A stretch of 64,000 nt of DNA, from the NCBI GenBank assembly GCA_963803165.1, contig CAWDLK010000004.1, forward strand, positions 186,001-250,000. The letters are read 5' to 3'. The notes below the pieces were generated by a model that was not told the DNA's origin, made no database searches, and saw only the letters and a list, made by a program, of their open reading frames with translations. Numbering within the stretch: position 1 is the first letter of the stretch; each line of letters opens with the position of its first letter. Origin of the DNA: Changshengia sp963803165. Its GTDB lineage: Bacteria; Chloroflexota; Dormibacteria; Aeolococcales; Aeolococcaceae. The position numbers and the translations under genes were made by a program. Shown here one piece after another: positions 41,418-51,136 of the stretch.

Positions 41418-41658
41418 ATCCTAGCAGAGGGCCGGCCCCAGGGCTCGCCGCTCCCGGCCCCGGCGCGCCACCGGCCCACCCGGAGACCCAGTGCCGTGCC
41501 TCGCCGGCGTGCCGGGAGTGGAGCAGGTCGAGCACCTCCCTCGCCTTCCACTCCTCCATGGCGAGCACGGTGCTCCGGGAGAGCCCGGCCCGCATCAGCT
41601 CCGTCACCACAGTTTCGGGCACGGGCTGACGACCTGGAGAGCCAGGGGTACGGCGCAT
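41401..41658 (-). CDS. Possible 85-aa protein upstream of hrcA
   Basis: The N-terminal half (PETVVTELMRAGLSRSTVLA, then MEEWKAREVLDLLHSRH) looks like a folded helical protein. The C terminus is Gly/Pro-rich and runs into the CIRCE element, which is unusual. It lies between hemW and hrcA on the same strand. It may be real with its 3' end overlapping the hrcA promoter, or chance. Confidence 0.35.
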   Translation of the reverse strand: MRRTPGSPGRQPVPETVVTELMRAGLSRSTVLAMEEWKAREVLDLLHSRHAGEARHWVSGWAGGAPGPGAASPGAGPLLGFSTQD

Positions 41659-41811
41659 GATTGACGCAATCCTGGGGCAACGGGGCCCTGCTCCGAAAGC
41701 CCCGCCGCGACACTGTGACCCGCTCGTCGTGACGGGGCATGGCGCTTGGCGCGCGCGTTACAGATGACCACAGCCCCGCCAGACGGAGCGACGGCGCGCA
41801 CCTCCCAGAGG

Positions 41812-43008
41812 TCACGCCACCAGCCGGCGCACCACCTCGTCGAGCACCTCCTGGCCCCGGGCGGTGGTGCCGACCCGGCCCCCGCGACGCCAGAGCAGCC
41901 GGGCGCCCACCAGGGGGTCGGCGCGCTCCGCCCACGCGTCCGCCAGCGGCAGGCCCTCGGTGAGGCGCAGGCCGAGCAGGACGCGCTCCGCCTCCGCCGC
42001 GGCTTCGTCGACCGTCTCCCAGCCCGCCACCGGCAGCCCGGCGGACGCGTCGCGGCACGCGGCGAGGTAGGTCGGCAGGCTGCGCCCGTGCCAGTAGCGC
42101 AGCGAGACCGCCTCGGGCGGTGCCGCGACGCCGAGCGACCCGGCGAGCGCGGCGGGAATGTGCCCATGAGCGCCGAGCCCGGCGGCGAGGTAGTGCCCGC
42201 GCCGCCAGTACACCAGGTTGTGCCGGCACTCCTCGCCGGGACGCGCGAAGTTGCTGACCTCGTACTGATCCAGACCCGCGGCGGCCATGGCCGCGACCAC
42301 CATGCCGTGCTGGCGGAGCGCCGCCTCGGGGTCCACGGCGGGCCTCTCGCCGCGCCGGACGCTGGCGTGGAGCGGCGTCCCCGGCTCCACGGTCAGCTCG
42401 TAGGCGGAGACGTGACCGGTGTCGAGCGCGGTGATCTCCTCCAGCGTCGCGCGCCACCGGGCGTCGTCGAGACCGGGGACGGCGTAGATGAGGTCGCAGC
42501 TGATCCGGGTGAACCCGGCACCGCGGACCTCGGCGACGGCGGTGAGGGCGCGTGCCCGATCGTGGACCCGGCCGAGGAAGGCGAGCACGTCGGGCTCCAG
42601 GCTCTGGACCCCGAGGCTCACCCGGTTGAAGCCGGCCTCCAGCCACGCCATGGCACGGGCCTCGCTGGTGCTCGACGGGTTCGCCTCGAGGGTCACCTCG
42701 GCGCCGGGCGCGATGCGGAAGCCGGCCCGCACCTCGTCGAGGACGCCGGCCAGCCGGCTCGGGTCCACGAAGCTCGGCGTCCCCCCGCCGACGAACACCG
42801 TCTCCAGCTCGAGCGGGCCGAGCCCGGCCGCCAGCGCCCGGATCTCGGTCCGGAGCGCCGCCAGGTACTCGGCCTCGCGGTCACGCCCGGCGAGGGAGAC
42901 GAAGTCGCAGTACTCGCAGCGACGCTCGCAGAAGGGGATGTGGAGGTAGAGGGAGCGGACCCCCGCGCGGGCGGCCGCGCGGTGATGCTCCGGCACCCCG
43001 AGGATCAC
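41812..43008 (-). CDS. hemW: Heme chaperone HemW (HemN-like radical SAM)
   Basis: 398 aa from GTG 43008, which overlaps the preceding stop (GTGA). YLHIPFCERRCEYCDF near residue 18 is the radical-SAM cluster site, followed by FVGGGTPSFVD, LEANPSS and NRVSLGVQSL. HemW proteins have Cys-x3-Cys-x2-Cys without the fourth Cys of HemN coproporphyrinogen dehydrogenase, as here. By family knowledge HemW delivers haem to respiratory enzymes. Next to lepA and hrcA this order is conserved in many Gram-positive groups. Confidence 0.9.
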   Translation of the reverse strand: MILGVPEHHRAAARAGVRSLYLHIPFCERRCEYCDFVSLAGRDREAEYLAALRTEIRALAAGLGPLELETVFVGGGTPSFVDPSRLAGVLDEVRAGFRIAPGAEVTLEANPSSTSEARAMAWLEAGFNRVSLGVQSLEPDVLAFLGRVHDRARALTAVAEVRGAGFTRISCDLIYAVPGLDDARWRATLEEITALDTGHVSAYELTVEPGTPLHASVRRGERPAVDPEAALRQHGMVVAAMAAAGLDQYEVSNFARPGEECRHNLVYWRRGHYLAAGLGAHGHIPAALAGSLGVAAPPEAVSLRYWHGRSLPTYLAACRDASAGLPVAGWETVDEAAAEAERVLLGLRLTEGLPLADAWAERADPLVGARLLWRRGGRVGTTARGQEVLDEVVRRLVA

Positions 43009-44081
43009 CGTCCGGATCGCGGGGCCGGCATCTGGCGCGGGGAGCGGCGGAACATCCGCGAGACGGCAGGATACACGAGCGGCACCACCAAGAAGCCGGA
43101 CGCGGTCGCGACCAGCTCGGCCACGGCGACACCGGCCCCGGTCGTCGACCCCAGCGTGCTCACCTCGAGGTAGTAGACGAGGGTGTCCACCACCGCGACC
43201 AGGGCCCCGAAGACGAAGGTCTCGAGGACGCGCGGTCGCGCCTTGTGGGTGATCCGGGTGGCGAAGGGGCGTGCCACCCACGCGGCCACGGCGAGGATCA
43301 GGATGGAGATCTCAGAGATCGCCAGTCCGACGATGCCGCCGATCAGGCTCCCGGTCGTGTACAGCTGCTGGACGACCGAGGCGCCGGTGGACGGCGCCGA
43401 GGCCAGCGCCTTGGAGAGGGTGATCCGGTAGCTCGTCGAGTTGATGCTCTTGATGGTGCTCGGCTGGCCGTCGACGGTGATGGCGGCGTCGACGAAGTCC
43501 ACGCCGGCCCCGCCGGCGAGGGTGAACTGGGTGGTGGTGGGCTTGGGGCTCGAGGCCACCGACGCGCAGACGGCGACGTTCCCGGGCACCAGCATGCTCT
43601 GGCTGACCGTCGCGCCCGAGGCGGGCGGGGAGTCGAGCGGCGCGCGGAGGGTGATCTGATCGCCGTCGATCGAGGCGACGTGGGCGGGGTTGCCCGCCAC
43701 GGCGAGGTTGATCCCCGAGCCGCAGAGGAAGGTCTTGCCGGCACCGCTGGCCACCGCGAAGCCGGTGGCGGTGGGCGCCGGCTTCGCCTGCACCGTCGAG
43801 CTGGTGGTGTCGGTCAGGCCGACGATGAGGCCGACGACGACCACCACCAGCGCTGCGATGCCCGAGAGCGCATACCAGTCGCGACGGTTCCAGGGCGGGC
43901 CGAGGTTGGCGGGGGGGGCGGCGGTGAGCGCCGGTCCCATCGGCCGCGGCGGCCCCATCAGCGACGCCATCAGCCCCCGGCGCGGGGGCGGCAGGGGCTC
44001 GGGCTCGGGCTCGACGATCGGTGCCGGACCACCGACGACCCGCGAGGTCCGGTGCTTGCGGCGGTGACGCGGCGGGGCCAT
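43005..44081 (-). CDS. Hypothetical membrane protein with large extracytoplasmic domain
   Basis: 358 aa. The N-terminal 65 residues are basic and Pro-rich (RRKHRTSRVV, PEPEPLPPPRR), followed by a TM near 70-90 and an extracytoplasmic beta-rich domain (about 95-240) with two Cys. A four-helix C-terminal half (about 245-345) somewhat resembles GtrA-type membrane domains. It sits between lepA and hemW and overlaps hemW by 4 nt. Function unknown. Confidence 0.7.
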   Translation of the reverse strand: MAPPRHRRKHRTSRVVGGPAPIVEPEPEPLPPPRRGLMASLMGPPRPMGPALTAAPPANLGPPWNRRDWYALSGIAALVVVVVGLIVGLTDTTSSTVQAKPAPTATGFAVASGAGKTFLCGSGINLAVAGNPAHVASIDGDQITLRAPLDSPPASGATVSQSMLVPGNVAVCASVASSPKPTTTQFTLAGGAGVDFVDAAITVDGQPSTIKSINSTSYRITLSKALASAPSTGASVVQQLYTTGSLIGGIVGLAISEISILILAVAAWVARPFATRITHKARPRVLETFVFGALVAVVDTLVYYLEVSTLGSTTGAGVAVAELVATASGFLVVPLVYPAVSRMFRRSPRQMPAPRSGR

Positions 44082-44145
44082 GCTCAGGCGCCCCCGCCGC
44101 AGGACGGCCCGCGGGCCGTGAACGTTGATGCCAATTGTGTCACTA

Positions 44146-45958
44146 TCACTCCTCGTCCATCTGCAGGACGGCCATGAAGGCCTCCTGCGGGATCTCCACG
44201 CTGCCCACCTGCTTCATCCTCCGCTTCCCCTCCCTCTGCTTCTCGAGCAGCTTGCGCTTGCGGGTGATGTCCCCACCGTAGCACTTGGCCAGGACGTCCT
44301 TGCGCATCGCCGAGACGGTCTCGCGGGCAATGATCTTACCGCCCACGGCGGCCTGGATCGGCACCTCGAAGAGCTGCCGGGGGATGAGCCGGCGCAGCCG
44401 CTCGACCAGCCTGCGCCCGTGGAGGGTCACCCGATCGCGGTGGACGATCATGCTGAGGGCGTCCACCCGCTGCCCGCCCACCATGATGTCCAGCTTGACC
44501 AGGCGCTCGGCCCGGAACCCGGTCAGCTCGTAGTTCAGGGACGCGTAGCCGCGGCTCCGCGACTTGAGCTGGTCGTAGAAGTCGTGGATGATCTCGCCCA
44601 GGGGGAGGTCGTAGACCAGGGACACGCGGTCACCGGCCTGGTGCTCCAGGGTGCGGAACTCGCCTCGCCGCTCCTGGCAGAGCTCCATCACCGCCCCCAC
44701 ATGGGCGCTGGGCACCAGGATGGAGGCGGTGCAGCGCGGCTCCTCGATCTCGTCGATGGCGGAGGGGTCGGGCAGCCGCTCCGGGTTGTCGACGGGCAGC
44801 ACCTCGCCGCTCCGCAGCCGGACCCGGTAGGCGACGGTCGGGGCGGTGGTGATCAGGGAGAGGTTGAACTCGCGCTCCAGCCGCTCCTGGACGATCTCCA
44901 TGTGGAGCAGCCCGAGGAAGCCGCAGCGGAAGCCGAAGCCCAGCGCGGCCGAGGAACTCGGGCTCCCACACCAGCGAGGCGTCGTTGAGGTTGAGCTTCT
45001 CGAGCGCCTCCTTGAGCTCCTGGACGTCGTCGGAGTCGATCGGGAAGATGCCCGCGTACACCATCGGCGTCACGCTCCGGTAGCCGGAGAGGGCGGCCGC
45101 GGCGGGGCGGTCGGCCAGGGTGACGGTGTCGCCGACCTTGGAGTCCCGGACGTTCTTGATCGAGGCGATGAGGTAGCCGACCTCTCCGGTGGTCAGGCCC
45201 TCGGTGGGGGTCATCACCGGCCGGAAGACCCCCACCTCGTCGACCACGAATTCCTTCTCGGTGGCCATCATCCGGATCCGCTGGCCGGGCTGGATGGCTC
45301 CGTCCATCACCCGGACGTAGACCACCACCCCCCGGTAGGCGTCGTACTTGGCGTCGAAGATCAGCGCCGTGAGCGGGGCGTCGGGGTCGCCGTGGGGCGG
45401 AGGCACGCGGGCGACCACCGCCTCCAGGACCTCGTCGATCCCGGTCCCGTCGCGGGCTGAGGCGAGGATCGCCGAGGCCCCGGGGAGGCCGATCACCTCC
45501 TGGATCTCGCGGCGCACCAGCTCCGGGTCCGCGGCGGGGAGGTCGATCTTGTTGATCACCGGGATCAGCTCGAGGTCGTGCTCCAGGGCGAGGTCGACGT
45601 TGGCCAGGGTCTGGGCCTCGATCCCCTGGGTGGCGTCGACCACCAGCACCGCCCCCTCGCAGGCGGCCAGGGCGCGCGAGACCTCGTAGGTGAAGTCCAC
45701 GTGACCGGGAGTGTCGATCAGATTGAGCTCGTAGGCGCGGCCGTCCCGGGCCGTGTACTCCATCCGCACCGCCTGGGCCTTGATGGTGATGCCCCGCTCC
45801 CGCTCCAGGTCGAGGGTGTCCAGGACCTGGTCCTGCATGTCCCGGAGGGCGACCGTCCCGGTCCGCTCCAGCAGTCGGTCGGCCAGGGTGGACTTGCCGT
45901 GGTCGATGTGGGCGATGATCGAGAAGTTGCGGATGTCGTCGCGGCGGACCTTGGGCAC
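44146..45958 (-). CDS. lepA: Elongation factor 4 (LepA), with one frameshift
   Basis: Ribosomal back-translocating GTPase. G1 is HIDHGKST, G3 DTPGH, G4 NKID, then domain II and the LepA C-terminal domain (DITRKRKLLEKQ). The start is GTG 45958. The frame breaks at one extra base (A at 44955/44956 on the plus strand). The gene reads GAGTTCCTCGG where GAGTCCTCGG restores ESSAALGFGFRCGFLGLLHM. Corrected length is 603 aa, normal for LepA. A universally conserved gene broken only at a GAGTTC is best explained as a sequence-level artefact. Confidence 0.92.
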
Positions 45959-46051
45959 GGCGGCATCGTATTCGAAGCGGGCGCCGCCCCCGCATGGGCG
46001 GCCGTGCCGGTGCGCCTCCGGTCGGCACCTCCGGTCCCGCCCCGGTCACGG

Positions 46052-47848
46052 TCAGTTGATGTCGACGTGGACCAGGTCGAAGGTGCTGGTGAAGCCGTTG
46101 GCGTCGGCGACCACGTAGCGCAGCTCCATCCCCGACACCGCCGCCCCCCCGCTCAGGACCGAGACCACCGAGACGGTCTGGGTGGTCATCGTGGTGGTCG
46201 GGTTGGCGATCGGGAACGAGGTCCACGAGGACCCCGAGTTGGACGAGACCAACAGGTAGGTCTGGGTCTGGGAGTTGGCCGAGGTGCTGGCCCGGTCGAC
46301 CAGGGTGACCACCGCCGAGTTGACCGGAGTCCCGGGCGCCACCGTGGGGGTGAAGGTCCACTGCATATACTGGACCGACGCCTGCAGCCAGCTGGCCCCG
46401 CCGTTGTTGGTGACCAGGATGCTGGGGGTGTCCCCACCTGGGGTCAGACCGATCATGGCGTCCGACGGGTTGCTGGCGCTGATGGCGTTGACCGGCTGGT
46501 TGATGCCGGCGCCCTGCGAGGTCCAGGTGGAGCCCCCGTTGACGGTGGCGAGCACGGTGCCGCCCACCCCCACCGCCCACCCGACGGACGAGCTGACCAT
46601 ATCCACCGCGTCGAGCGTCTGGCCGGTCCCGGAGGTCTGCGCGGTCCAGGTGCTGCCGCCGTTGGCAGTGACGAGGAGCTCACCGTTGTTGCCCACCGCC
46701 CAGCATTGAGTTGAGGAGACGCAGCTCACCCCGTTGAGGTTGTTGCCCGTCCCGGAGGTCTGGGCGGTCCATGTGGAGCCACCGGTGCTGGTGACCACGA
46801 TGACCCCCCCGGTGCCCACCGCCCAGCACTGGGTCGGCGAGACGCAGCTCACCGCCGCCAGGGTCTGGGTGGTGTGCGAGGTCTGAGCGGTCCAGGTCGT
46901 GCCCCCATTGGTGGTGGCCCAGATGATGCCGCCGCTTCCCACCACCCAGCCGTCGCTCGCTCCGGCGAAGGCCACACCGTAGAAGGTGGCGCCGGGATGG
47001 CTGCTCTGCTGGCTCCACGTCGCGCCCCCGTTGGTGGTGGCGTAGATGTTCTCCTTGTTGCCCCCCACCGCCCAGCCGTAGCTGGCGTTGACGAAGTCGA
47101 CTCCGTAAAGCGTCTGTCCGCCCCAGCCCGCCTGCTCGATCCAGGTGTAGCCGCCATCGCCGGTGGCCCAGACGTCGCCGCTCGCCGTGGCCGCCCAGCA
47201 CTGGGTCGCGCTGGCGCAGCTCAAGCCGTTGACCTGCTGGCTGTCGAGCACCGTGGTCCCGGCGCTGCCCCAGCCCGTCGTCGTGGTGTAGGTGGGGCCC
47301 CCGGCCACCGACATGGCGGTGAGGTTGGCCGCGGTGAAGGCGGTTCCACCGGTGCCCACGGTGTCGTCGGTGCCCCCGGTTGGAGGGAGCGAGAGAGCCA
47401 TGTCGAGGTCGGTTGCGGACACCCAGCCGCTGGCGCCCGAGAACACCTCGTAGTAGTACTGGGTGTTGTAGGCGGCGGTGGAGTCCGTGTAAGTGGTGGC
47501 CGTCCCGGCCAGGGTGGCGATGGTCGAGAAGGTGCCGGTGGGCGACGTCGAGCGCTCCACCGTGATGCCGGTGCTGCCCGCCACCTGAGTCCAGGCGAGG
47601 GTGACCGTCCCCGAGGTGTCGCTGCAGGAGGCGGGGTAGGCGGGAGACAGACCGCTGCAGTGGAGGGAGGTGACCGGCACGCCGCTGGCGTTCGCCGCGG
47701 TGACGCTGTTGCTGGCGTTCTCGGTCAGCCCCTGCCAGGCACCGAGCACGCCCCAGCCGATCATCCCGGCGCTGACCACGACCGCCGCCAGGCAGGCGCA
47801 GATCACCTGCCAGCGGTGGGGCCGCCAGCCTCGCGCGCGCGTGATCAC
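46052..47848 (-). CDS. Secreted YCF48/BNR-type beta-propeller protein, copy 1
   Basis: 598 aa. An N-terminal TM anchor (about 13-37) is followed by a fibronectin-like domain with SCSDTSG and YYYEVFSG, then about seven propeller repeats of roughly 40 residues on the pattern GVSCVSxTQCWAVG...GGSTWTAQTSG. Most repeats carry a Cys-x5-Cys pair, likely a disulfide per blade. A C-terminal beta domain ends in STFDLVHVDIN. It is paralogous to the next gene. Although YCF48 is a photosystem II assembly factor, such repeats are common in non-photosynthetic surface proteins, so a structural or adhesive role is more likely. Confidence 0.8.
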   Translation of the reverse strand: MITRARGWRPHRWQVICACLAAVVVSAGMIGWGVLGAWQGLTENASNSVTAANASGVPVTSLHCSGLSPAYPASCSDTSGTVTLAWTQVAGSTGITVERSTSPTGTFSTIATLAGTATTYTDSTAAYNTQYYYEVFSGASGWVSATDLDMALSLPPTGGTDDTVGTGGTAFTAANLTAMSVAGGPTYTTTTGWGSAGTTVLDSQQVNGLSCASATQCWAATASGDVWATGDGGYTWIEQAGWGGQTLYGVDFVNASYGWAVGGNKENIYATTNGGATWSQQSSHPGATFYGVAFAGASDGWVVGSGGIIWATTNGGTTWTAQTSHTTQTLAAVSCVSPTQCWAVGTGGVIVVTSTGGSTWTAQTSGTGNNLNGVSCVSSTQCWAVGNNGELLVTANGGSTWTAQTSGTGQTLDAVDMVSSSVGWAVGVGGTVLATVNGGSTWTSQGAGINQPVNAISASNPSDAMIGLTPGGDTPSILVTNNGGASWLQASVQYMQWTFTPTVAPGTPVNSAVVTLVDRASTSANSQTQTYLLVSSNSGSSWTSFPIANPTTTMTTQTVSVVSVLSGGAAVSGMELRYVVADANGFTSTFDLVHVDIN

Positions 47849-47855
47849 ATCGTCC

Positions 47856-49643
47856 TCAGTTGATGTCCACGTGCACCAGGTCGAAGGTGCTCTTGTAGGC
47901 GTTGCTGCCGGTCACGACGTAGCGCAGCTCCACCCCGGACACGGCCGTGGCACTGGCGATCACGGAGCTGAGCGAGAGGGTCTGGGTGGCCAGCGCGGTG
48001 GTGGGGGTGGCGATCGAGAGAGGGGTCCAGGTGGAGCCGGAGTTGGCGGACACCAGCACGTAGGTCCGGGTGGTGGCGCTCGGCGCGGCGCTGGCGTCGT
48101 CCACCAGGGTGAGCACGGCCGAGGTGACCGGCGACCCGCTCGCCACGGTGGGGGCGAAGCTCCACTGGACGTACTGGCTGGAGACCGGCGACAGCCAGGT
48201 GGTCCCTCCGTTGGTGGTCACCAGGACGACGCCGTTGGTGCCCGTGGTCGTCGACCCGTTGGCCCAGCACTGGCTCGCCGAGATGCAGTCCAGCCCCCAG
48301 ATGTAGTCGGTGGTGCCCGAGGTCTGAGCCGCCCAGCTGGTGCCATTGGTGCTCGCCACGATGACGCCGGCCTCGCCGGCCGCCCAACAGGCGGTGGCCG
48401 AGAAGCAGGTCAGCGCGTAGAGGTCGTCGGTGGTGCCGGAGGTCTGGGCCGCCCAGCTGGTGCCGTTGGCGCTTGCCACGATGACCCCACCGGCGCCCGC
48501 CGCCCAGCAGTGGGTGGTCGAGACGCAGCTGACCCCGTAGAGCTCCTGGGTGGTGCCGGACGTCTGCGCCGCCCAGGTGGTTCCTCCGTTGGCGGTCGCC
48601 ACGACGGTGCCCGCCGCCCCGACCGCCCAGCAGGCGGTCGCCGAGACGCAGCTCAGGGCTTCGAGGGCCTGGGTGGTGCCGGAGGTCTGCGCCGTCCAGG
48701 TGTTGCCCCCGTTGGTGGTGGCCAGGATCACCCCGGCGTTGCCCGCCGCCCAGCACTGGGTCGCGGAGACGCAGCTGATGGCGTTGATGGTCTGGGTGGT
48801 GCCCGACGTCTGGGCGGTCCAGGTGGCGCCTCCGCTGGTGGTCGCCACGATGGTGCCGGCCGCGCCCACCGCCCAGCCGTCACTGGCGTTGACGAACTGG
48901 CCCCCGTACCAGACCGGGTTGGAGGGCGTCGTCTCCTCCGTCCAGCTCTCACCGCCGGTGGTCGTCGCCCAGATGTCGCCCTGGTTGGTGTACAGCCAGC
49001 ACTGGCTGGTGCTGACGCAGCCCATCCAGTCGGGCTCCTGGCCGCCGGCCAGGGTCGCGGTGGCGCCCCAGTTGGTGGTGGTCGTGTAGGTGGTGCCGCC
49101 GGCCGCCGCCATCGCGGTCAGGTTGGCGGCACTGAAGTTCGTGCCTCCGGTGCCGATGGTGTCGTCGGTGCCTGCGCTCGGCGCCAGCGAGAGGGCCATG
49201 TCGAGGTCGGCGGGGGGCACCCAGTTGGGCGTGCCCGAGAACACCTCGTAGTAGTACTGGGCGTTGTGGGTGGCGGTGGTGTCGGTGTAGCCGGTGGCGG
49301 TCCCCGCCAGGCTGGCTATGGGCGAGTAGGTGCCGGTCGGCGTGGTCGCGCGCTCCACGGTGATCCCGCTGCTGCCGGTCACCGCGGACCAGGAGAGGAT
49401 CACGTTCCCCGAGGTGTCGCTGCACGACGAGTACGGGGTGGAGCCGCCGCTGCAGTGGACCGAGGTGACCGGCACGGACGTGGCTGCGGCCGCGGCCACC
49501 GAGTTGCCGGCGTTCTCGGTCAGCCCCTGCCAGCCTCCGAGCACCCCCCAGCCGAGCAGGCCCAGGCTGGCGACGGCAGCGGCGAGGGAGAGGGCGATCA
49601 GCTGCCAGCGGCCGGGCCGCCAACGGCGCGCGGATGCGGACAT
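47856..49643 (-). CDS. Secreted YCF48/BNR-type beta-propeller protein, copy 2
   Basis: 595-aa tandem paralogue of the preceding feature, only 7 nt apart, with the same layout: TM anchor (about 13-35), fibronectin-like domain, about seven blades with SCVSATxCWAAG pairs and GGxTWTAQTSGTTQ linkers, and the identical ending STFDLVHVDIN. The blades within this copy are more alike than in copy 1 (GTSWAAQTSGTTD recurs), suggesting recent internal duplication or gene conversion. It is the upstream gene of the pair, divergent from the MFS gene. Confidence 0.8.
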   Translation of the reverse strand: MSASARRWRPGRWQLIALSLAAAVASLGLLGWGVLGGWQGLTENAGNSVAAAAATSVPVTSVHCSGGSTPYSSCSDTSGNVILSWSAVTGSSGITVERATTPTGTYSPIASLAGTATGYTDTTATHNAQYYYEVFSGTPNWVPPADLDMALSLAPSAGTDDTIGTGGTNFSAANLTAMAAAGGTTYTTTTNWGATATLAGGQEPDWMGCVSTSQCWLYTNQGDIWATTTGGESWTEETTPSNPVWYGGQFVNASDGWAVGAAGTIVATTSGGATWTAQTSGTTQTINAISCVSATQCWAAGNAGVILATTNGGNTWTAQTSGTTQALEALSCVSATACWAVGAAGTVVATANGGTTWAAQTSGTTQELYGVSCVSTTHCWAAGAGGVIVASANGTSWAAQTSGTTDDLYALTCFSATACWAAGEAGVIVASTNGTSWAAQTSGTTDYIWGLDCISASQCWANGSTTTGTNGVVLVTTNGGTTWLSPVSSQYVQWSFAPTVASGSPVTSAVLTLVDDASAAPSATTRTYVLVSANSGSTWTPLSIATPTTALATQTLSLSSVIASATAVSGVELRYVVTGSNAYKSTFDLVHVDIN

Positions 49644-49814
49644 GGCACCCTGACACTAGGTGCGCCGGACCACATGGCTGCGGCCCATCCGTGACGACCT
49701 CGCACCTTTCCGCCGCGATCCCGTCGCGGCCGCGGACGGCGCGGCGCGAGGCGTCGCCCGGCGGCGGCGCGTCCGCTCCCCGCCGGGCCCGGCACCCTGG
49801 CGCGAGGAACCCCG

Positions 49815-51119
49815 ATGCGATCATGGTCGACCGTGCTCGAACTGGTCCGCGCCCTCCTGACTCGCCGGCTGGAGCCGGCCCACCGCCTGCTCCTCGCCCA
49901 GCTGGTGATGTTCGCCGGCATCGCCGCCCTCTTCCCGGTGGTGCCGCTCTACGTCCGAGCCCACGGTGGCAGCTCCATCGACATCGCCCTCTTCGTCGCC
50001 GGCCCGCTGGTGGCGAGCACCCTGGTCCAGGTCCCCGCCGGCCACCTGGTCGACCGCATCGGCCGCAGGCCGGTGCTGCTCGGCAGCCGGGTCGCCTTCG
50101 CGGCGCTCTCCTTCGCCCTCTTCGCCAACGCCGGGCCGCTCTGGCTGCTGGCGCTGCTCCGGGTCGGCCAGGGCGCCGCCGGCGGCGCGTACCTGCCGGC
50201 GCTCCGGGCCGCGCTCGCCGACCTCACCCCGGAGGGACAGCGCGGCACCCGCTACGCACAGCTCCAGGCGTGCGAGATGGTGGGACTCCTGGTCGGGCCG
50301 GCGATCGGCGGCGTCATCGCCCTCTGGCAGTACTCGGGCATCTTCCTCGTCTCCGGCCTCTCGGTCCTGGTGGGGATCGGCACCCTGGCCCGGATGCCGG
50401 AGACGCGCGGTGCGCCCGGCTCCGCCGGCGACCCGGGGGGGCCGGGCCGGCTTCCCGATCCCCGCGAGGCGTCCGGCGTGGCCGCCGGTCCGGGCTCGCC
50501 GGACGGCGCCTCCGGTCCGCCCCCGCGGCGGTGGTGGCGACGGCGGTCACTGCTCCTTCCCGCGGCCACCCTCGCCGGGGTCGGCGCCCTCTTCAACATG
50601 TACGACGTCGTCTGGCCCCAGTACCTGAGCGCCCGCGGCTACGACAGCCTGGTCATCGGTCTCTCCATCTCCTACTACGCGGTGCCGGTCCTGCTCCTCA
50701 CCGGTCAGGCCGGCCGGCTCAGCGACCGGGCCAACCGGCGGCTCCTCGTTCCGGCGGCGCTCTGCCTCGGCGCGGCCTGCGCCGCCATCTACCCGGCGCT
50801 GCGCAGCATCTACCCGATCCTGCTGGTCGGCACCGTGGAGTCGGTCGCCTGGGTGGTGGTCATGCCCACCCTCTACGCTGTGGTCAGCGACTTCGTCGCC
50901 ACCGCGGTCCGCGGGCGCGCCATGGGCATCGCAGGATTCTTCGAGGCGGGGGGCGGAGCCCTCGGGGCGGCGGTGCTCGGGACCCTGTACGGGATCGACG
51001 CCCCACTTCCCTTCCTGGGTGGCGCAGCACTCTGCGTGCTGGCTGCCGCCGCCTGCGCCGTCGGCCTGCCGGCGAACCCGACCCTCCGGCAGACGGGCCC
51101 CGCCACCGGGAGGGCCTGA
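49815..51119 (+). CDS. MFS transporter
   Basis: 434 aa with 12 predicted TM segments. The MFS signature GHLVDRIGRRPVLLGSR lies between TM2 and TM3, and a related GRLSDRANRRLL in the second half. A long hydrophilic Gly/Pro-rich loop (about 195-245) separates the halves. The SD-like GAGGA is 7 nt before ATG 49815. The substrate is unknown; drug or metabolite efflux is most common for this type. It is convergent with the quinol-oxidase operon. Confidence 0.88.
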   Translation: MRSWSTVLELVRALLTRRLEPAHRLLLAQLVMFAGIAALFPVVPLYVRAHGGSSIDIALFVAGPLVASTLVQVPAGHLVDRIGRRPVLLGSRVAFAALSFALFANAGPLWLLALLRVGQGAAGGAYLPALRAALADLTPEGQRGTRYAQLQACEMVGLLVGPAIGGVIALWQYSGIFLVSGLSVLVGIGTLARMPETRGAPGSAGDPGGPGRLPDPREASGVAAGPGSPDGASGPPPRRWWRRRSLLLPAATLAGVGALFNMYDVVWPQYLSARGYDSLVIGLSISYYAVPVLLLTGQAGRLSDRANRRLLVPAALCLGAACAAIYPALRSIYPILLVGTVESVAWVVVMPTLYAVVSDFVATAVRGRAMGIAGFFEAGGGALGAAVLGTLYGIDAPLPFLGGAALCVLAAAACAVGLPANPTLRQTGPATGRA

Positions 51120-51136
51120 TCCGCCTCGGACCTGGA

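Noticed and set aside
46052..49643. YCF48-like proteins as photosystem II assembly factors
   Set aside because: No photosystem genes; the repeat family is widespread in non-photosynthetic secreted proteins.
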